This document shows, piece by piece, positions 26,175-34,843 of a DNA stretch of 64,000 nucleotides. Under the pieces are notes generated by a model that had not been told where the DNA came from, did no database searches, and saw nothing but the letters and a program-made list of their open reading frames with translations. The first letter of the stretch is position 1. Each line of letters begins with the position of its first letter. The translations under genes were made by a program, and so were the position numbers. This DNA comes from Chloroflexota bacterium (GTDB lineage: Bacteria > Chloroflexota > Anaerolineae > Aggregatilineales > Phototrophicaceae), in the NCBI GenBank assembly GCA_013388735.1, contig JACAES010000008.1:22464-86463 (forward strand), read 5' to 3'.

Positions 26175-26773
26175 CAGAATTCCAGATTAGCCAGAAACTG
26201 TTGAAAACGGGGATAGTTCTGATCGTAGGTGCGAGCATCGGACAGAAAAGTGATGATGATGGCCTGCCCTCGTGAGATGGCAAGAATATCCAACCCTTCA
26301 ACCACGACCGGGATACTCTGTAAAAACGGGTCAGACTCAGCCGCAACAAAGGTATAGCTTACAGCAGTCGCCTGAACCTCATCAGGCAGCACATAAGGCT
26401 CAATAGCAAAAACGGTATAACTGGAAAGCGTTTGCGAACGGCTCAAGGTGAGCGCATCTATCAGATTGCGCGCGGACGTAACCGTATTGATCGGGCGCAC
26501 CGCCACCTGGATAGTGGTTTTAAAGCCGATCTGAGTCACGTCACGCACGCGGAAGATATAATCACCCTGTTCATCTATCAACCAGTTTTCAGGATATTCC
26601 GCCCGGATACCCGCCTGGCTGTTTGCATAAACGACCGTCGCATTCAATGCACTGTCACGCAGGTTCATGCCCATAAACAGACCGAACAGGCCAAAGAGCA
26701 GCGCGATATAATCACTCCATCGCTGCCGCAGACTGAGTTCCTCACGCCGGGAAGTGATTTCGACAACAGCCAT
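26174..26773 (-). CDS. Membrane-anchored protein with PsbP-like extracellular domain
   Basis: A 199-residue protein with a charged cytoplasmic N-terminus (about 20 residues), one membrane anchor (YIALLFGLFGLFMGMNL) and an outside domain starting AGIRAEYPENWLID. That YPE.W start plus alternating strands is typical of PsbP/DUF1795-like folds. The domain's role here is unknown; it may be a sensor or a protein-binding module. The ATG at 26773 lies six bases after the PrsW-like stop, with GGAG in the preceding codons. The stop codon shares a base with the next start, so three envelope genes are co-translated. Confidence 0.7.
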   Translation of the reverse strand: MAVVEITSRREELSLRQRWSDYIALLFGLFGLFMGMNLRDSALNATVVYANSQAGIRAEYPENWLIDEQGDYIFRVRDVTQIGFKTTIQVAVRPINTVTSARNLIDALTLSRSQTLSSYTVFAIEPYVLPDEVQATAVSYTFVAAESDPFLQSIPVVVEGLDILAISRGQAIIITFLSDARTYDQNYPRFQQFLANLEF

Positions 26774-26779
26774 GCGGCT

Positions 26780-27679
26780 CTACTCCACAGCAGCTTCGCG
26801 TTGGCGGCGTTCGGCGCTGTTATACAAAAACGCGATAACAACCGACAACACTACCAACAACACCGCCGCAAACCCCAGGCCGAACAGAAATTTCGGTGGG
26901 CTGACTTCCAGACCAAAGCTTGGATTCACCAGCCCGGCTCTGACCGGGATAGCGATACCAGTCACCAGCGCCGCCAGCGCAATCGTGCTAGGGATAAACA
27001 GGGGAGTCGGCAACCCAAAGCGCGTCTCGGCCAGCCCATAGCCAACAATCAGACTGGTGACGAGATGAAACACCACGTTATCAAAAACGCGCCCGGCAAC
27101 AACATCCGGCGCAGGCGAACCCGTAAATACGAAGTGAAGATTGAGGACGGTCGCATAACCTACAGCAGCGGCGGCGCTGTAAGCCACGCCATCCAGGCGC
27201 GTCCGAAAATGATCCGGCCAGGCTGTATAACGGATGACGATATACTTCACCATCTCCTGCACGATACCCACCGTGAAGGTGTAGCCGATAATCCGGCTGA
27301 TGGCGCTGGACAGCGGCAGCCAGCGATCAACCTGAAAGAATTCCTTGACCAGCGGAATCCCAACCGCATTAGCCGCCAAACTGGAAACGATCATAACGGC
27401 TAACAATCGTTGGCGCGGCTGCGGCACAGAACGCTCCGCCCACCAGGAGAACGCCAACCACAGTCCCAAGGGCAGCAGCGCCAGCACCAGCCCCAAAGCG
27501 AGATGAAAACGATCAGGAATTTGCACACCCAGGATATTTGCCAGAATGTACAGCAGGCCGGCCACGACGAACAGAACACCGGACTCAACAGCGATACTCC
27601 GCCAGGGGCGGCGGTAAGGGTGTATCTCTTCTTTTTCCTGAGGTGGCGTGAGCAGGCTTAAACGGGACAAAACATACAA
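26780..27679 (-). CDS. PrsW-like multi-pass membrane protein
   Basis: A 299-residue protein with about eight membrane helices. The segment VGIVQEMVKYIVIRY resembles the EExxK motif of PrsW/CAAX-type intramembrane glutamic proteases. LDGVAYSAAAAVGYATVLNL matches the DG..yG...G..fa.. block, and NVVFHLVTSLIVGYGL retains the conserved His. However, the first Glu is Gln and the Glu of the second block is not visible, so activity is uncertain. PrsW proteins cleave anti-sigma factors in other bacteria. The start is TTG at 27679 without a strong ribosome site, so it may begin slightly later. It is first in the minus-strand unit down to tlyA. Confidence 0.7.
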   Translation of the reverse strand: MYVLSRLSLLTPPQEKEEIHPYRRPWRSIAVESGVLFVVAGLLYILANILGVQIPDRFHLALGLVLALLPLGLWLAFSWWAERSVPQPRQRLLAVMIVSSLAANAVGIPLVKEFFQVDRWLPLSSAISRIIGYTFTVGIVQEMVKYIVIRYTAWPDHFRTRLDGVAYSAAAAVGYATVLNLHFVFTGSPAPDVVAGRVFDNVVFHLVTSLIVGYGLAETRFGLPTPLFIPSTIALAALVTGIAIPVRAGLVNPSFGLEVSPPKFLFGLGFAAVLLVVLSVVIAFLYNSAERRQREAAVE

Positions 27680-27752
27680 CCTGTTTTGCTTACGGTCGCT
27701 GCGTTATACTTTCAAATCCTAGCGCATTGTTTCTCACATGGAAAGGCACAGT

Positions 27753-29345
27753 ATGCGGCATATCAGGTTGCTGCTGGGTTGGTTGATTCTGGTGTATATT
27801 ATGGCGGCCTGCACAGGCAACGACTCCCGGTTGCAGACCGACGGAAGCAACCGCCTGGTTTATGGTTTGACGCTGCAACCCAGCGGTATTGACCCGCATA
27901 TCAACAGTTCATCCGAACTCGGCATCCCCCTGCGACAGGTCTACGACACGCTGGTCTACCGCGACCCGGAAACGACGGCGTTTGTCCCTGGCCTGGCCGC
28001 TGAGTGGACGGTATCCGACGACGGTCTGACGTACACCTTCAAACTGCGCCAGGGCGTTACCTTCCACGATGGCACGCCCTTCAACGCGCAGGCCGTCGCC
28101 GCCAACCTGGATCGTATTGTCAGCCCGGAAACCGCCTCACAAAAGGCTGTATTTCTGCTGGGGACATATGCCAGCTATAAAATCCTGGACGAGTATACCA
28201 TTCAGATCAACCTCACCGAACCGTACAGCCCACTGCTGGACTCGTTAAGCCAGGTGTACCTGGGTATCGCCAGCCCGGCGGCGTTGGCGCAATATTCCAC
28301 CAGCCGCTACCAGTTCCATCAGGTCGGCACCGGGCCATTTCGTTTTGTCGAGTATGTGCCGGGCGATCGCATCGTTCTCCAGCGCAGCCCGGATTATCGG
28401 TGGGGGCCGGCGTTTTATCAGGCAGGTAACGTCGAAACAGTCGAGTTTCGCTTTTTCACCGATGCGCCTACCCGCGCGGCGGGCATTGAAAGCGGCGCGG
28501 CACAAGTCATGGGCGAACTGCTGCCGACCGACGCCAGAGCATTAACCGCCAACAGCGCCATTCAGCTTATTCCGGTGGCGACGCCGGGGCAGCCGCTCCA
28601 ATTCCTGATGAACACCCGACGTTTCCCAACCGACAATCGCATTGTCCGGCAGGCGCTTCTGTTCGGCACGAATCGGAACACGATCATTGATACCGTTTTC
28701 CAGCGATTTTCCCCGGTCGCCTGGGGGCCGCTGTCAGCAAATACGCTGTTTTACAGCCGGGAGATGATCGGCCTGTATGCGCAGGATACGGCGCAGGCTC
28801 AGGCGCTTCTGGCATCGGCAGGCTTCCAGGACAGCAACAACAACGGTTATCTGGATGTCGGTGGCATCGAGTTAGAGGTAAAAATCATTGTGCCGCCCTG
28901 GGGATTGATCCCCGAAGTCGCCCAACTGCTGCAAGATCAGTGGCGCGCAATCGGCGTGCGCGCCATCCTGGAACCGGTGCCGACCCGCAGCACGCTCCTT
29001 GAACAGGTACAGACAGGTGAATACAATCTGGTCGCGTTTTATAGTTTTGGCCTTGACCCGGTTCTGTTGAACCAGTATTTTCTGAGCGACAGCCCCGACA
29101 ACTGGACGGGCTACGCCAGCCCTGATCTGGATAATCTGCTCCTTGAAGCAGCACGTGCCGGTGATGTAAACACGCGCCGCAGCCTGTACGCGCAGGCACA
29201 GCGGGTTATTATGGACGAGGCGCTGATTTTGCCCATCCGGGATTATGTGAACCTTAATGCCGCCAGTGCCGCTCTGAAGGGCCTGTCCTTTGACGCTTAT
29301 GGCTGGTTTCCACTGCTTAACAATGCGAGCATGACCGACAGCTAA
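27753..29345 (+). CDS. Peptide-type ABC transporter substrate-binding lipoprotein
   Basis: A 530-residue SBP_bac_5 family protein that captures oligopeptides, dipeptides, nickel or similar ligands outside the cell. The ATG at 27753 is preferred because GAAAGG lies six bases upstream; another ATG is at 27738. The signal peptide ends in a lipobox (LVYIMAAC). Family features are YGLTLQPSGIDPHINSSSEL near the N-terminus, EWTVSDDGLTYTFKLRQGVT, and the ligand-cleft region RQALLFGTNRNTI. It precedes two permease genes by two bases and forms an operon with them. The ligand cannot be determined by eye. Confidence 0.92.
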   Translation: MRHIRLLLGWLILVYIMAACTGNDSRLQTDGSNRLVYGLTLQPSGIDPHINSSSELGIPLRQVYDTLVYRDPETTAFVPGLAAEWTVSDDGLTYTFKLRQGVTFHDGTPFNAQAVAANLDRIVSPETASQKAVFLLGTYASYKILDEYTIQINLTEPYSPLLDSLSQVYLGIASPAALAQYSTSRYQFHQVGTGPFRFVEYVPGDRIVLQRSPDYRWGPAFYQAGNVETVEFRFFTDAPTRAAGIESGAAQVMGELLPTDARALTANSAIQLIPVATPGQPLQFLMNTRRFPTDNRIVRQALLFGTNRNTIIDTVFQRFSPVAWGPLSANTLFYSREMIGLYAQDTAQAQALLASAGFQDSNNNGYLDVGGIELEVKIIVPPWGLIPEVAQLLQDQWRAIGVRAILEPVPTRSTLLEQVQTGEYNLVAFYSFGLDPVLLNQYFLSDSPDNWTGYASPDLDNLLLEAARAGDVNTRRSLYAQAQRVIMDEALILPIRDYVNLNAASAALKGLSFDAYGWFPLLNNASMTDS

Positions 29346-29347
29346 AA

Positions 29348-30268
29348 ATGATGTGGTTGGTCGGGCGTATTGTCTCTGCGCTGTTCACCATCTGGCTGGC
29401 GGTCACGCTCGTCTTTATCGCACTGCGGCTGCTACCGGGGGATGCTGTCCAATCGCAGCTTCTCCAAAGCGGCGCAAGTGCTGAAATCATCACCGCTCGG
29501 CGAGCGCAGCAGGGGATGGATGCGCCCTGGCTGGCACAGTATGGACACTACTGGATTCAGTTTGTCCAGGGCAATCTGGGGTATTCTTTATCTGACGGTC
29601 AGGCCGTCACTGATCTGATTTTCCAGCGGCTTGAGCCAACGCTGATGCTGGCTGGCGGGGCGCTGCTGGTGGGGTGCATCCTGGGGATAAGCCTGGGAAT
29701 CGCCGGTGGCACGAGTTCCCTCCTTACGCCACTGGCGCAGACAGCGATCAACCTGGCCTTAAGCACACCAATCTACTGGACGGGAACGCTGGCAATCTGG
29801 ATATTTGCCGTCCAGATGAGGCTGCTGCCATCTGCCGGCGGGGACGGCCTGAGTGGACTGGTCATGCCGGTGGTTGTGCTGGGATTTCATACTAGCGGTG
29901 GAATCGGGCGCGCGGTCGAAGGCAGCGTGCGCAAAAACCTCAACGCGGATTTCGTCCGCACGGCGCGGTCAAAAGGGCTGCCGGAGGCGCTTGTCCTGCG
30001 GCGTCATGTGCTGAGGGTTGGCCTGCTGCCGGTTATCACCGTGATCGCGCTGCAAACTGGCTTCCTACTGGGCGGGGCGGTCATCACCGAGAGTTTATTC
30101 GTCCGTCCCGGTCTGGGACGCCTGCTGCTAGACAGCACGCTTCAGCAGGATTACCCGGTTGTTCAGGGGATCACTGCACTCATCGCAACCGCCTACACGC
30201 TGGTAAACGTGGCGGCAGATGCGCTCTATACCTGGTTTGACCCCCGTATAACGGCACAGCGCATATGA
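29348..30268 (+). CDS. Peptide-type ABC transporter permease, DppB-like
   Basis: A 306-residue inner-membrane permease with about six helices. It starts with the DppB/OppB-type N-terminus (IWLAVTLVFIALRLLPGDAV) and has the EAA cytoplasmic loop DFVRTARSKGLPEALVLRRHVL that docks to the ATPase. The periplasmic-side segment ESLFVRPGLGRLLLDSTLQQ is also family-typical. It starts two bases after the binding-protein stop and overlaps the next gene by four bases (ATGA). It forms the translocation channel with the following permease. Confidence 0.92.
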   Translation: MMWLVGRIVSALFTIWLAVTLVFIALRLLPGDAVQSQLLQSGASAEIITARRAQQGMDAPWLAQYGHYWIQFVQGNLGYSLSDGQAVTDLIFQRLEPTLMLAGGALLVGCILGISLGIAGGTSSLLTPLAQTAINLALSTPIYWTGTLAIWIFAVQMRLLPSAGGDGLSGLVMPVVVLGFHTSGGIGRAVEGSVRKNLNADFVRTARSKGLPEALVLRRHVLRVGLLPVITVIALQTGFLLGGAVITESLFVRPGLGRLLLDSTLQQDYPVVQGITALIATAYTLVNVAADALYTWFDPRITAQRI

Positions 30269-31026
30269 GACGAGTCTTAACTGCCTTGTGCCTGACTGCG
30301 GCGCTGCTGGTGTTCGCGCCCCACATCGCGCCCTACGACCCGATGCAGACTGCACCCACTAAGGCGCTGCAACCGCCTGATAGAACGCACCCTTTCGGCA
30401 CCGATATGTTTGGACGGGATGTTTTTAGCCGCCTGCTGTACGGCGGGCAGCGGACGCTGGCGATAATCGTCCTTGCCACCGCTGTGACCGTTCTGCCGGG
30501 TCTGTGTCTGGGAGTGGCAGCAAGCGGCGGGCCGCTTCAACAACCGGCAGTATCATTGATCAACGCGCTGCTGGCTTTTCCAAGTCTGCTGCTGGCGCTG
30601 GTCATACTGACTCTGCTTGGGGCAGGGGCGCTGCCCCTGGCGCTGGCCGCCGGACTGTCGCTGGTAGGCGCATATGCGCGCATCGTGCGTTCAGCAGTGA
30701 TTGCGGTGCGTCCGGCACTCTACGTCGAAGCAGCACTGGTGATGGGCGCGAGTCCCCGGCATATTCTTCTGCGACACATCTTGCCTAATATTCAGCCGAC
30801 TATAGCTGCCTATACCGGCGTGATATTCAGTTATAACCTGCTGAACAGTGTCGCGCTCAGTTTCCTGGGGCTGGGTGGCGCGCCAGGTGTACCCGATTGG
30901 GGCATCATGCTGGCAGAAGGACGTGCAGTTCTGCGCGCCGCGCCCTGGATAAGCCTCGCGCCAGGTACGGCCATCACCCTAGTCGTCCTGGCTGTGAACT
31001 ATCTGGTCGCAGCGCCGCGCCGTTAA
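30265..31026 (+). CDS. Peptide-type ABC transporter permease, DppC-like
   Basis: A 253-residue permease with helices throughout. The N-terminal block HPFGTDMFGRDVFSRLLYGG is a strong DppC/OppC signature, and YVEAALVMGASPRHILLRHI is the ATPase-docking EAA loop. It is a little shorter than most DppC proteins (about 270-300). It pairs with the DppB-like permease. No DppD/DppF-type ATPase follows; the next gene is convergent and overlaps its end by four bases, so ATPases must come from another locus. Confidence 0.92.
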   Translation: MRRVLTALCLTAALLVFAPHIAPYDPMQTAPTKALQPPDRTHPFGTDMFGRDVFSRLLYGGQRTLAIIVLATAVTVLPGLCLGVAASGGPLQQPAVSLINALLAFPSLLLALVILTLLGAGALPLALAAGLSLVGAYARIVRSAVIAVRPALYVEAALVMGASPRHILLRHILPNIQPTIAAYTGVIFSYNLLNSVALSFLGLGGAPGVPDWGIMLAEGRAVLRAAPWISLAPGTAITLVVLAVNYLVAAPRR

Positions 31027-31811
31027 TCCGCTGCGATGAGCGTGCCGGGGTGCGCGTGGCTGAGCAGAGTTTCGCGCAAAAGTCCTGGTTGGCGACCGTC
31101 CATCACCCGTATCTGCAAGCCTTCGACCCGCTGCGCCAGGGACAGCATATCACGCACTTTGGTCTTCATACCGCCGGTGACGTCTGTCCCAGCCGAGCCG
31201 CCCAGCGCATGGGCAACGTCACCAAAATTCTGCACTGTAATGACCGGGATAACCGCGCCGGCTGCATCCAGCACCCCTTCAACTTCACCCAACAGCAGGA
31301 TACGCTTAACCGGCAAATGCTGGGCGAGGTAGAAGAAGATCGTTTCGGTGGAGATAATCGTGCCGCCGCGAACTTCATCCAGCGAGACATCGCCGTACAC
31401 CAGCGGCACAAGACCGCTCGAAAGCGCTCGGCGTATGGGATCAATCGCCATATCGCGCAGCACCCCGTCCCGGCTGGATGCTGAGGCCGAGGGCTGGATG
31501 CGCCAAACGGGAACATCCGCCGCCTGCAAGGTTTTTGCTACCAGATAGTTCAGTTCGGCGGCTACCGTCGCCACCTGCGCGAAAGCTCGCCACTGTTCAG
31601 CAGTATGAACGCCGTGAATGGTATCGTGCTGGCTGGCAGCAAAATGGCCGAACGAGCCGCTGCCATGCCCGATCAGCAGTTGCAGCGTTTCATCCTGCCG
31701 CCAGGCGGCGGCAATCTCGATCGCCAGCCGGGTGGCTGTTTCCTGACGGAAAGCCGCTTCTACCCGTTTATCGGTGATGAGCGACCCGCCCAGTTTGAGA
31801 AAGGTCAACAT
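31023..31811 (-). CDS. ipk: Isopentenyl phosphate kinase
   Basis: A 262-residue amino-acid-kinase-fold enzyme that phosphorylates isopentenyl phosphate to isopentenyl diphosphate. Family marks are the N-terminal FLKLGGSLITDK, the glycine loop with conserved His (IGHGSGSFGHFAASQ), LVPLVYGDVSLD and the C-terminal GTDVTGGMKTKVRDML. IPK is common in archaea and has been shown in the chloroflexus Roseiflexus castenholzii, where it works with a phosphomevalonate decarboxylase. Here it follows mevalonate kinase by six bases in a minus-strand operon, which supports that route. The ATG at 31811 has AGGAT upstream. It overlaps the DppC-like gene tail-to-tail. Confidence 0.93.
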   Translation of the reverse strand: MLTFLKLGGSLITDKRVEAAFRQETATRLAIEIAAAWRQDETLQLLIGHGSGSFGHFAASQHDTIHGVHTAEQWRAFAQVATVAAELNYLVAKTLQAADVPVWRIQPSASASSRDGVLRDMAIDPIRRALSSGLVPLVYGDVSLDEVRGGTIISTETIFFYLAQHLPVKRILLLGEVEGVLDAAGAVIPVITVQNFGDVAHALGGSAGTDVTGGMKTKVRDMLSLAQRVEGLQIRVMDGRQPGLLRETLLSHAHPGTLIAAD

Positions 31812-31817
31812 GGGTTT

Positions 31818-32786
31818 TTATCCTACCGTCGTTTTATAAACATGTCTTGCGCCCGCATCGTTTAGCGCCGCCCGCACAGATGGCTCGCTTTCAGACGTAA
31901 CCAGAGCGATCATGTTGCCGCCGCGTCCACCACCGGAGAGTTTTGCGCCCAGCGCGCCGGCGGCCAGCGCCGCTTCGACCAGCCGGTCAAGTTCAGCAGA
32001 CGAGACGGTGAGATGCCGGAGATAAGCGTGATTTTGTGTCATCAACGCGCCAAGTCGGGGTAAATCGCCGCCCTCTATGGCGCTGCGGGCCTGGACGACC
32101 AGATCGCCGATTGCGCTCAGAACAGGCTGAATCCGTTCCGGCGCTGTCTCGTATAGGCGGCGCACATCCCCGACCGCGACTTTTGTTAACGCCCCAAGTC
32201 CGGTATCCGCAATCAGCAGCGTGAACGGCACAGCAATCGTGAAAGTCTCGATGGAGCGACCGCGCACGAAAAACACCGGCTGCTCGTAGACAATCACCGT
32301 GTTATCAATGCCGCTGGGCGTGCCGTGATGAATTTTCTCAACTTCATAGACAATCGCGTTAAGGGCAGGATTATTCAGCGGGCTTCCGAGCGCGGCACTG
32401 AGCGCCCGACCTAAAGCAGCGGAAACCGCCGCGCCGCTGCCCAGGCCGCTGGCGACTGGAATCTGCGACTCGATGGTGGCAGTCATGTCCGGTAGCGGAC
32501 GCTGAAGCGCATCGAGAACCAGGCGCACGGTCATCTCCAGCGCATCAGTAATGGACTGCTTTTCTGGCGCAGTGAGAAGCAGATACCGTTCCAGGTCGCC
32601 GGAGATCAGCCGCAGCCCGCGTTCACCGCCCTGGTTGCGCCGAAGCTGAACTGTGACGCGCAGACCGGAAACCGGGACGGCAATGGCCGGCCGGTTATAA
32701 ACAACCGCATGTTCCCCGCACAGAATCACTTTTGCTGGGGCACTGGCGGTGACAACTTCGGATTCAGGTAAGGGTTTTGGACACAT
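31818..32786 (-). CDS. mvk: Mevalonate kinase
   Basis: A 322-residue GHMP kinase that makes 5-phosphomevalonate from mevalonate and ATP. Motif 1 is ASAPAKVILCGEHAVVYNRP, the ATP loop is IPVASGLGSGAAVSAALGRA, the substrate region is HHGTPSGIDNTV, and motif 3 is AKLSGGGRGGNMIAL. HHGTPSGIDN is characteristic of mevalonate kinase rather than other GHMP enzymes. The ATG at 32786 lies inside the end of the UbiA-family gene (23-base overlap), so the two are translationally coupled. Confidence 0.95.
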   Translation of the reverse strand: MCPKPLPESEVVTASAPAKVILCGEHAVVYNRPAIAVPVSGLRVTVQLRRNQGGERGLRLISGDLERYLLLTAPEKQSITDALEMTVRLVLDALQRPLPDMTATIESQIPVASGLGSGAAVSAALGRALSAALGSPLNNPALNAIVYEVEKIHHGTPSGIDNTVIVYEQPVFFVRGRSIETFTIAVPFTLLIADTGLGALTKVAVGDVRRLYETAPERIQPVLSAIGDLVVQARSAIEGGDLPRLGALMTQNHAYLRHLTVSSAELDRLVEAALAAGALGAKLSGGGRGGNMIALVTSESEPSVRAALNDAGARHVYKTTVG

Positions 32787-33657
32787 AAAGGATGAAAACG
32801 AATGTCAGCCCCCACAACACCAACGCAACCTGCAAAGGCCGATCCCTGAGCAGCACCTCGTCCGGGGCGCTGCCTTCTCCCTTAACGTGGATGAGATACA
32901 GGTAACGGAACAGCCCGTACAGGACAAACGGAACGGTTATCAGCGCCAGGTTATTCCCGGCAAGCAGGATAGACGGCGCTTCGATTGTGTATAGAATGTA
33001 GGCCAGCAGCGTACTGGTCGTGACGATACGGAGCATATCGTCCAGCAGGGGCAGGTTATAATGATCGAAAATCGGGCGTGTGCTGGTAGCGTTATCGCCC
33101 AACGACAGAAGCTCCTGGCGGCGCTTGCCAATCGCCAGAAAGAGCGCCAGCAGCGCCGTGCAGGTGTATAACCAGGGTGAAAACCGCGCCACCTCAATCA
33201 CCAGCACACCACCGGCCACGCGCAGAACATATCCGGCGGTGATGGTAAGGATATCTATCAGGACGATATGTTTAAGCACCAGCGAGTAGACGATGTGCAG
33301 CGCGATGTAGATCGCCAGGATGGCAGCGTAACGCGGGCTATAGAGCAGCGCCGCAGCGACCGAAAACACAGGCATCAGAATGGCTGCGGCAATCGCCAGC
33401 GAACGCGGAAGTTGGCCGGACGGCAGCGGGCGATTCCGCTTTTTTGGGTGCTGACGGTCGCGTTCAATGTCCACCAGATCGTTGACGATGTAGATGGCGC
33501 TGGCCGCCAGACAGAGCAGAATGAAACTGACGGTTACACGTATGAAAGGATCGCGGTCAAACAACTGACCATCAAAAACTAACCCGGCGTAGATGATGAG
33601 ATTTTTCGTCCACTGTTTGGGACGCATGGTACGCAGCAAAGCCATCAAGACCTGCAA
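32764..33657 (-). CDS. UbiA-family decaprenyl-phosphate phosphoribosyltransferase-like enzyme
   Basis: A 297-residue, about nine-helix prenyltransferase-fold protein. It carries the RPKQWTKN start, the first Asp-rich motif NDLVDIERDRQHPKKRNRPL, and the later YSLVLKHIVLIDILTITAGY. These are typical of the branch that transfers phosphoribose from PRPP to polyprenyl phosphate (DPPR synthase). In other bacteria this makes arabinose or ribose donors for cell-wall or surface glycans. It starts with TTG at 33657, supported by AAGGAG six bases upstream; an ATG four codons later is less well placed. It heads the operon ubiA-like, mvk, ipk, linking polyprenyl use to isoprenoid supply. Confidence 0.88.
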   Translation of the reverse strand: MQVLMALLRTMRPKQWTKNLIIYAGLVFDGQLFDRDPFIRVTVSFILLCLAASAIYIVNDLVDIERDRQHPKKRNRPLPSGQLPRSLAIAAAILMPVFSVAAALLYSPRYAAILAIYIALHIVYSLVLKHIVLIDILTITAGYVLRVAGGVLVIEVARFSPWLYTCTALLALFLAIGKRRQELLSLGDNATSTRPIFDHYNLPLLDDMLRIVTTSTLLAYILYTIEAPSILLAGNNLALITVPFVLYGLFRYLYLIHVKGEGSAPDEVLLRDRPLQVALVLWGLTFVFILYVSKTLT

Positions 33658-33753
33658 AATTCACTCCTTCGATTGGGAGCTATACGAACCGCAATTATAA
33701 TCAACACCCGGTCATGCTCCACCCTGAATCGGGCTTAGAAGGGACACCTGTTT

Positions 33754-34743
33754 ATGAGCGAACCACATTCCGCTACCGCCCGCGCACATCCGAATATCGC
33801 TTTCATCAAGTATTGGGGAAATGCGAATGATAATCTGCGGCTGCCGGCAAACGCCTCTCTCAGTATGAACCTGGAAGGATTATACACGCAAACGACCGTT
33901 TCCTGGTTCGACCGGCCAGATGCCGACAGCCTGATCCTCAACGGCCAGCCTGATACAGGGGCGGCGTTTCGTCGGGTGTTTAATTTCCTCAATCTTCTGA
34001 GGGAGCGCCTGAACATCACCGGTTCGGCGCGGGTTGAATCGTTTAATAATTTTCCGATGGGCGCGGGCATTGCGTCGTCGGCTTCGTCTTTCGCGGCGCT
34101 TACGCTGGCAGCAGTTTCGGCTGCCGGATTGCAGCTTTCGGAGCGCGCCCTGTCTGCGCTGGCGCGGTTAGGGTCAGGCTCAGCGTCGCGTTCAATCCCT
34201 GCCGGTTTTGTCGAGTGGTTTACCGGCCAGACTCACGAAGAGTCGTTCGCGGAGAGTTTCGCACCACCGGGGCATTGGGACATCGTGGATGTTATCGCGG
34301 TCGTCAGTAGTGAACACAAAAGCGTTATTTCTCAGGAAGGACACCACTCGGCCAATACCAGCGACTTGCAGGCTGCGCGGGTGGCAGGCGCGCCGGAACG
34401 GCTGGCAATCTGCAAGTCGGCTATCCTGTCCCGCGATTTTGAGCAATTTGCAGAAGTGGTCGAGCGCGACAGCAACCTGATGCACGCAGTGATGATGACC
34501 AGCCGTCCACCGCTGTTTTACTGGTTGCCGCCGACGCTGATGGTGATGGAGCAGGTGCGGCGCTGGCGCGCTGACGGCCTGAAGGTCTGTTATACGCTGG
34601 ATGCTGGCCCGAACATTCATTGTATTTGCGCAAAAGATGACGCCGACCAGGTAAGGCAGGCGCTGTCTGCCCTGTCAGGCATATCGGAAGTGCGAGTGGC
34701 GGGCGCAGGCGGGGCGGCAGTGCTGGTAGACGTGAACGATTAA
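33754..34743 (+). CDS. mvaD: Mevalonate-family decarboxylase (probably phosphomevalonate decarboxylase)
   Basis: A 329-residue GHMP-fold decarboxylase. The start HPNIAFIKYWGNANDNLRLP with the family's N-terminal Ser-rich ASLSMNLEG, the ATP loop MGAGIASSASSFAALTLAAV, SGSASRSIPAGFVEW and the C-terminal VAGAGGAAVLV are all diagnostic of the diphosphomevalonate decarboxylase family. Because ipk and mvk are next door and no phosphomevalonate kinase is seen, it more likely decarboxylates 5-phosphomevalonate to isopentenyl phosphate. Sequence alone does not separate the two activities by eye. It is divergent from the UbiA-like gene, 96 bases away. Confidence 0.9.
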   Translation: MSEPHSATARAHPNIAFIKYWGNANDNLRLPANASLSMNLEGLYTQTTVSWFDRPDADSLILNGQPDTGAAFRRVFNFLNLLRERLNITGSARVESFNNFPMGAGIASSASSFAALTLAAVSAAGLQLSERALSALARLGSGSASRSIPAGFVEWFTGQTHEESFAESFAPPGHWDIVDVIAVVSSEHKSVISQEGHHSANTSDLQAARVAGAPERLAICKSAILSRDFEQFAEVVERDSNLMHAVMMTSRPPLFYWLPPTLMVMEQVRRWRADGLKVCYTLDAGPNIHCICAKDDADQVRQALSALSGISEVRVAGAGGAAVLVDVND

Positions 34744-34763
34744 TGAGCGTTACTCGCTATGTC

Positions 34764-34793
34764 TTGCTTATCCAAAGAAGACGCCCGTATAAT
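34764..34793 (+). promoter_or_regulatory. Promoter of the site-2 protease gene
   Basis: -35 TTGCTT (34764-34769), an 18-base spacer and -10 TATAAT (34788-34793). The short leader contains a six-base-pair hairpin (AGCGAG/CTCGCT, 34813-34827) just before the AGGA ribosome site. Confidence 0.65.
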
Positions 34794-34843
34794 TTAAAGT
34801 GAAGCTGTTCTAAGCGAGCGCCTCGCTGTGAGGAATTCCGTTC

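Noticed and set aside
27680..27752. TATACT at 27705-27710 as promoter of the peptide ABC operon
   Set aside because: The nearest -35-like sequence (TTGCTT) is only 13 bases away; spacing is too short to support the call.
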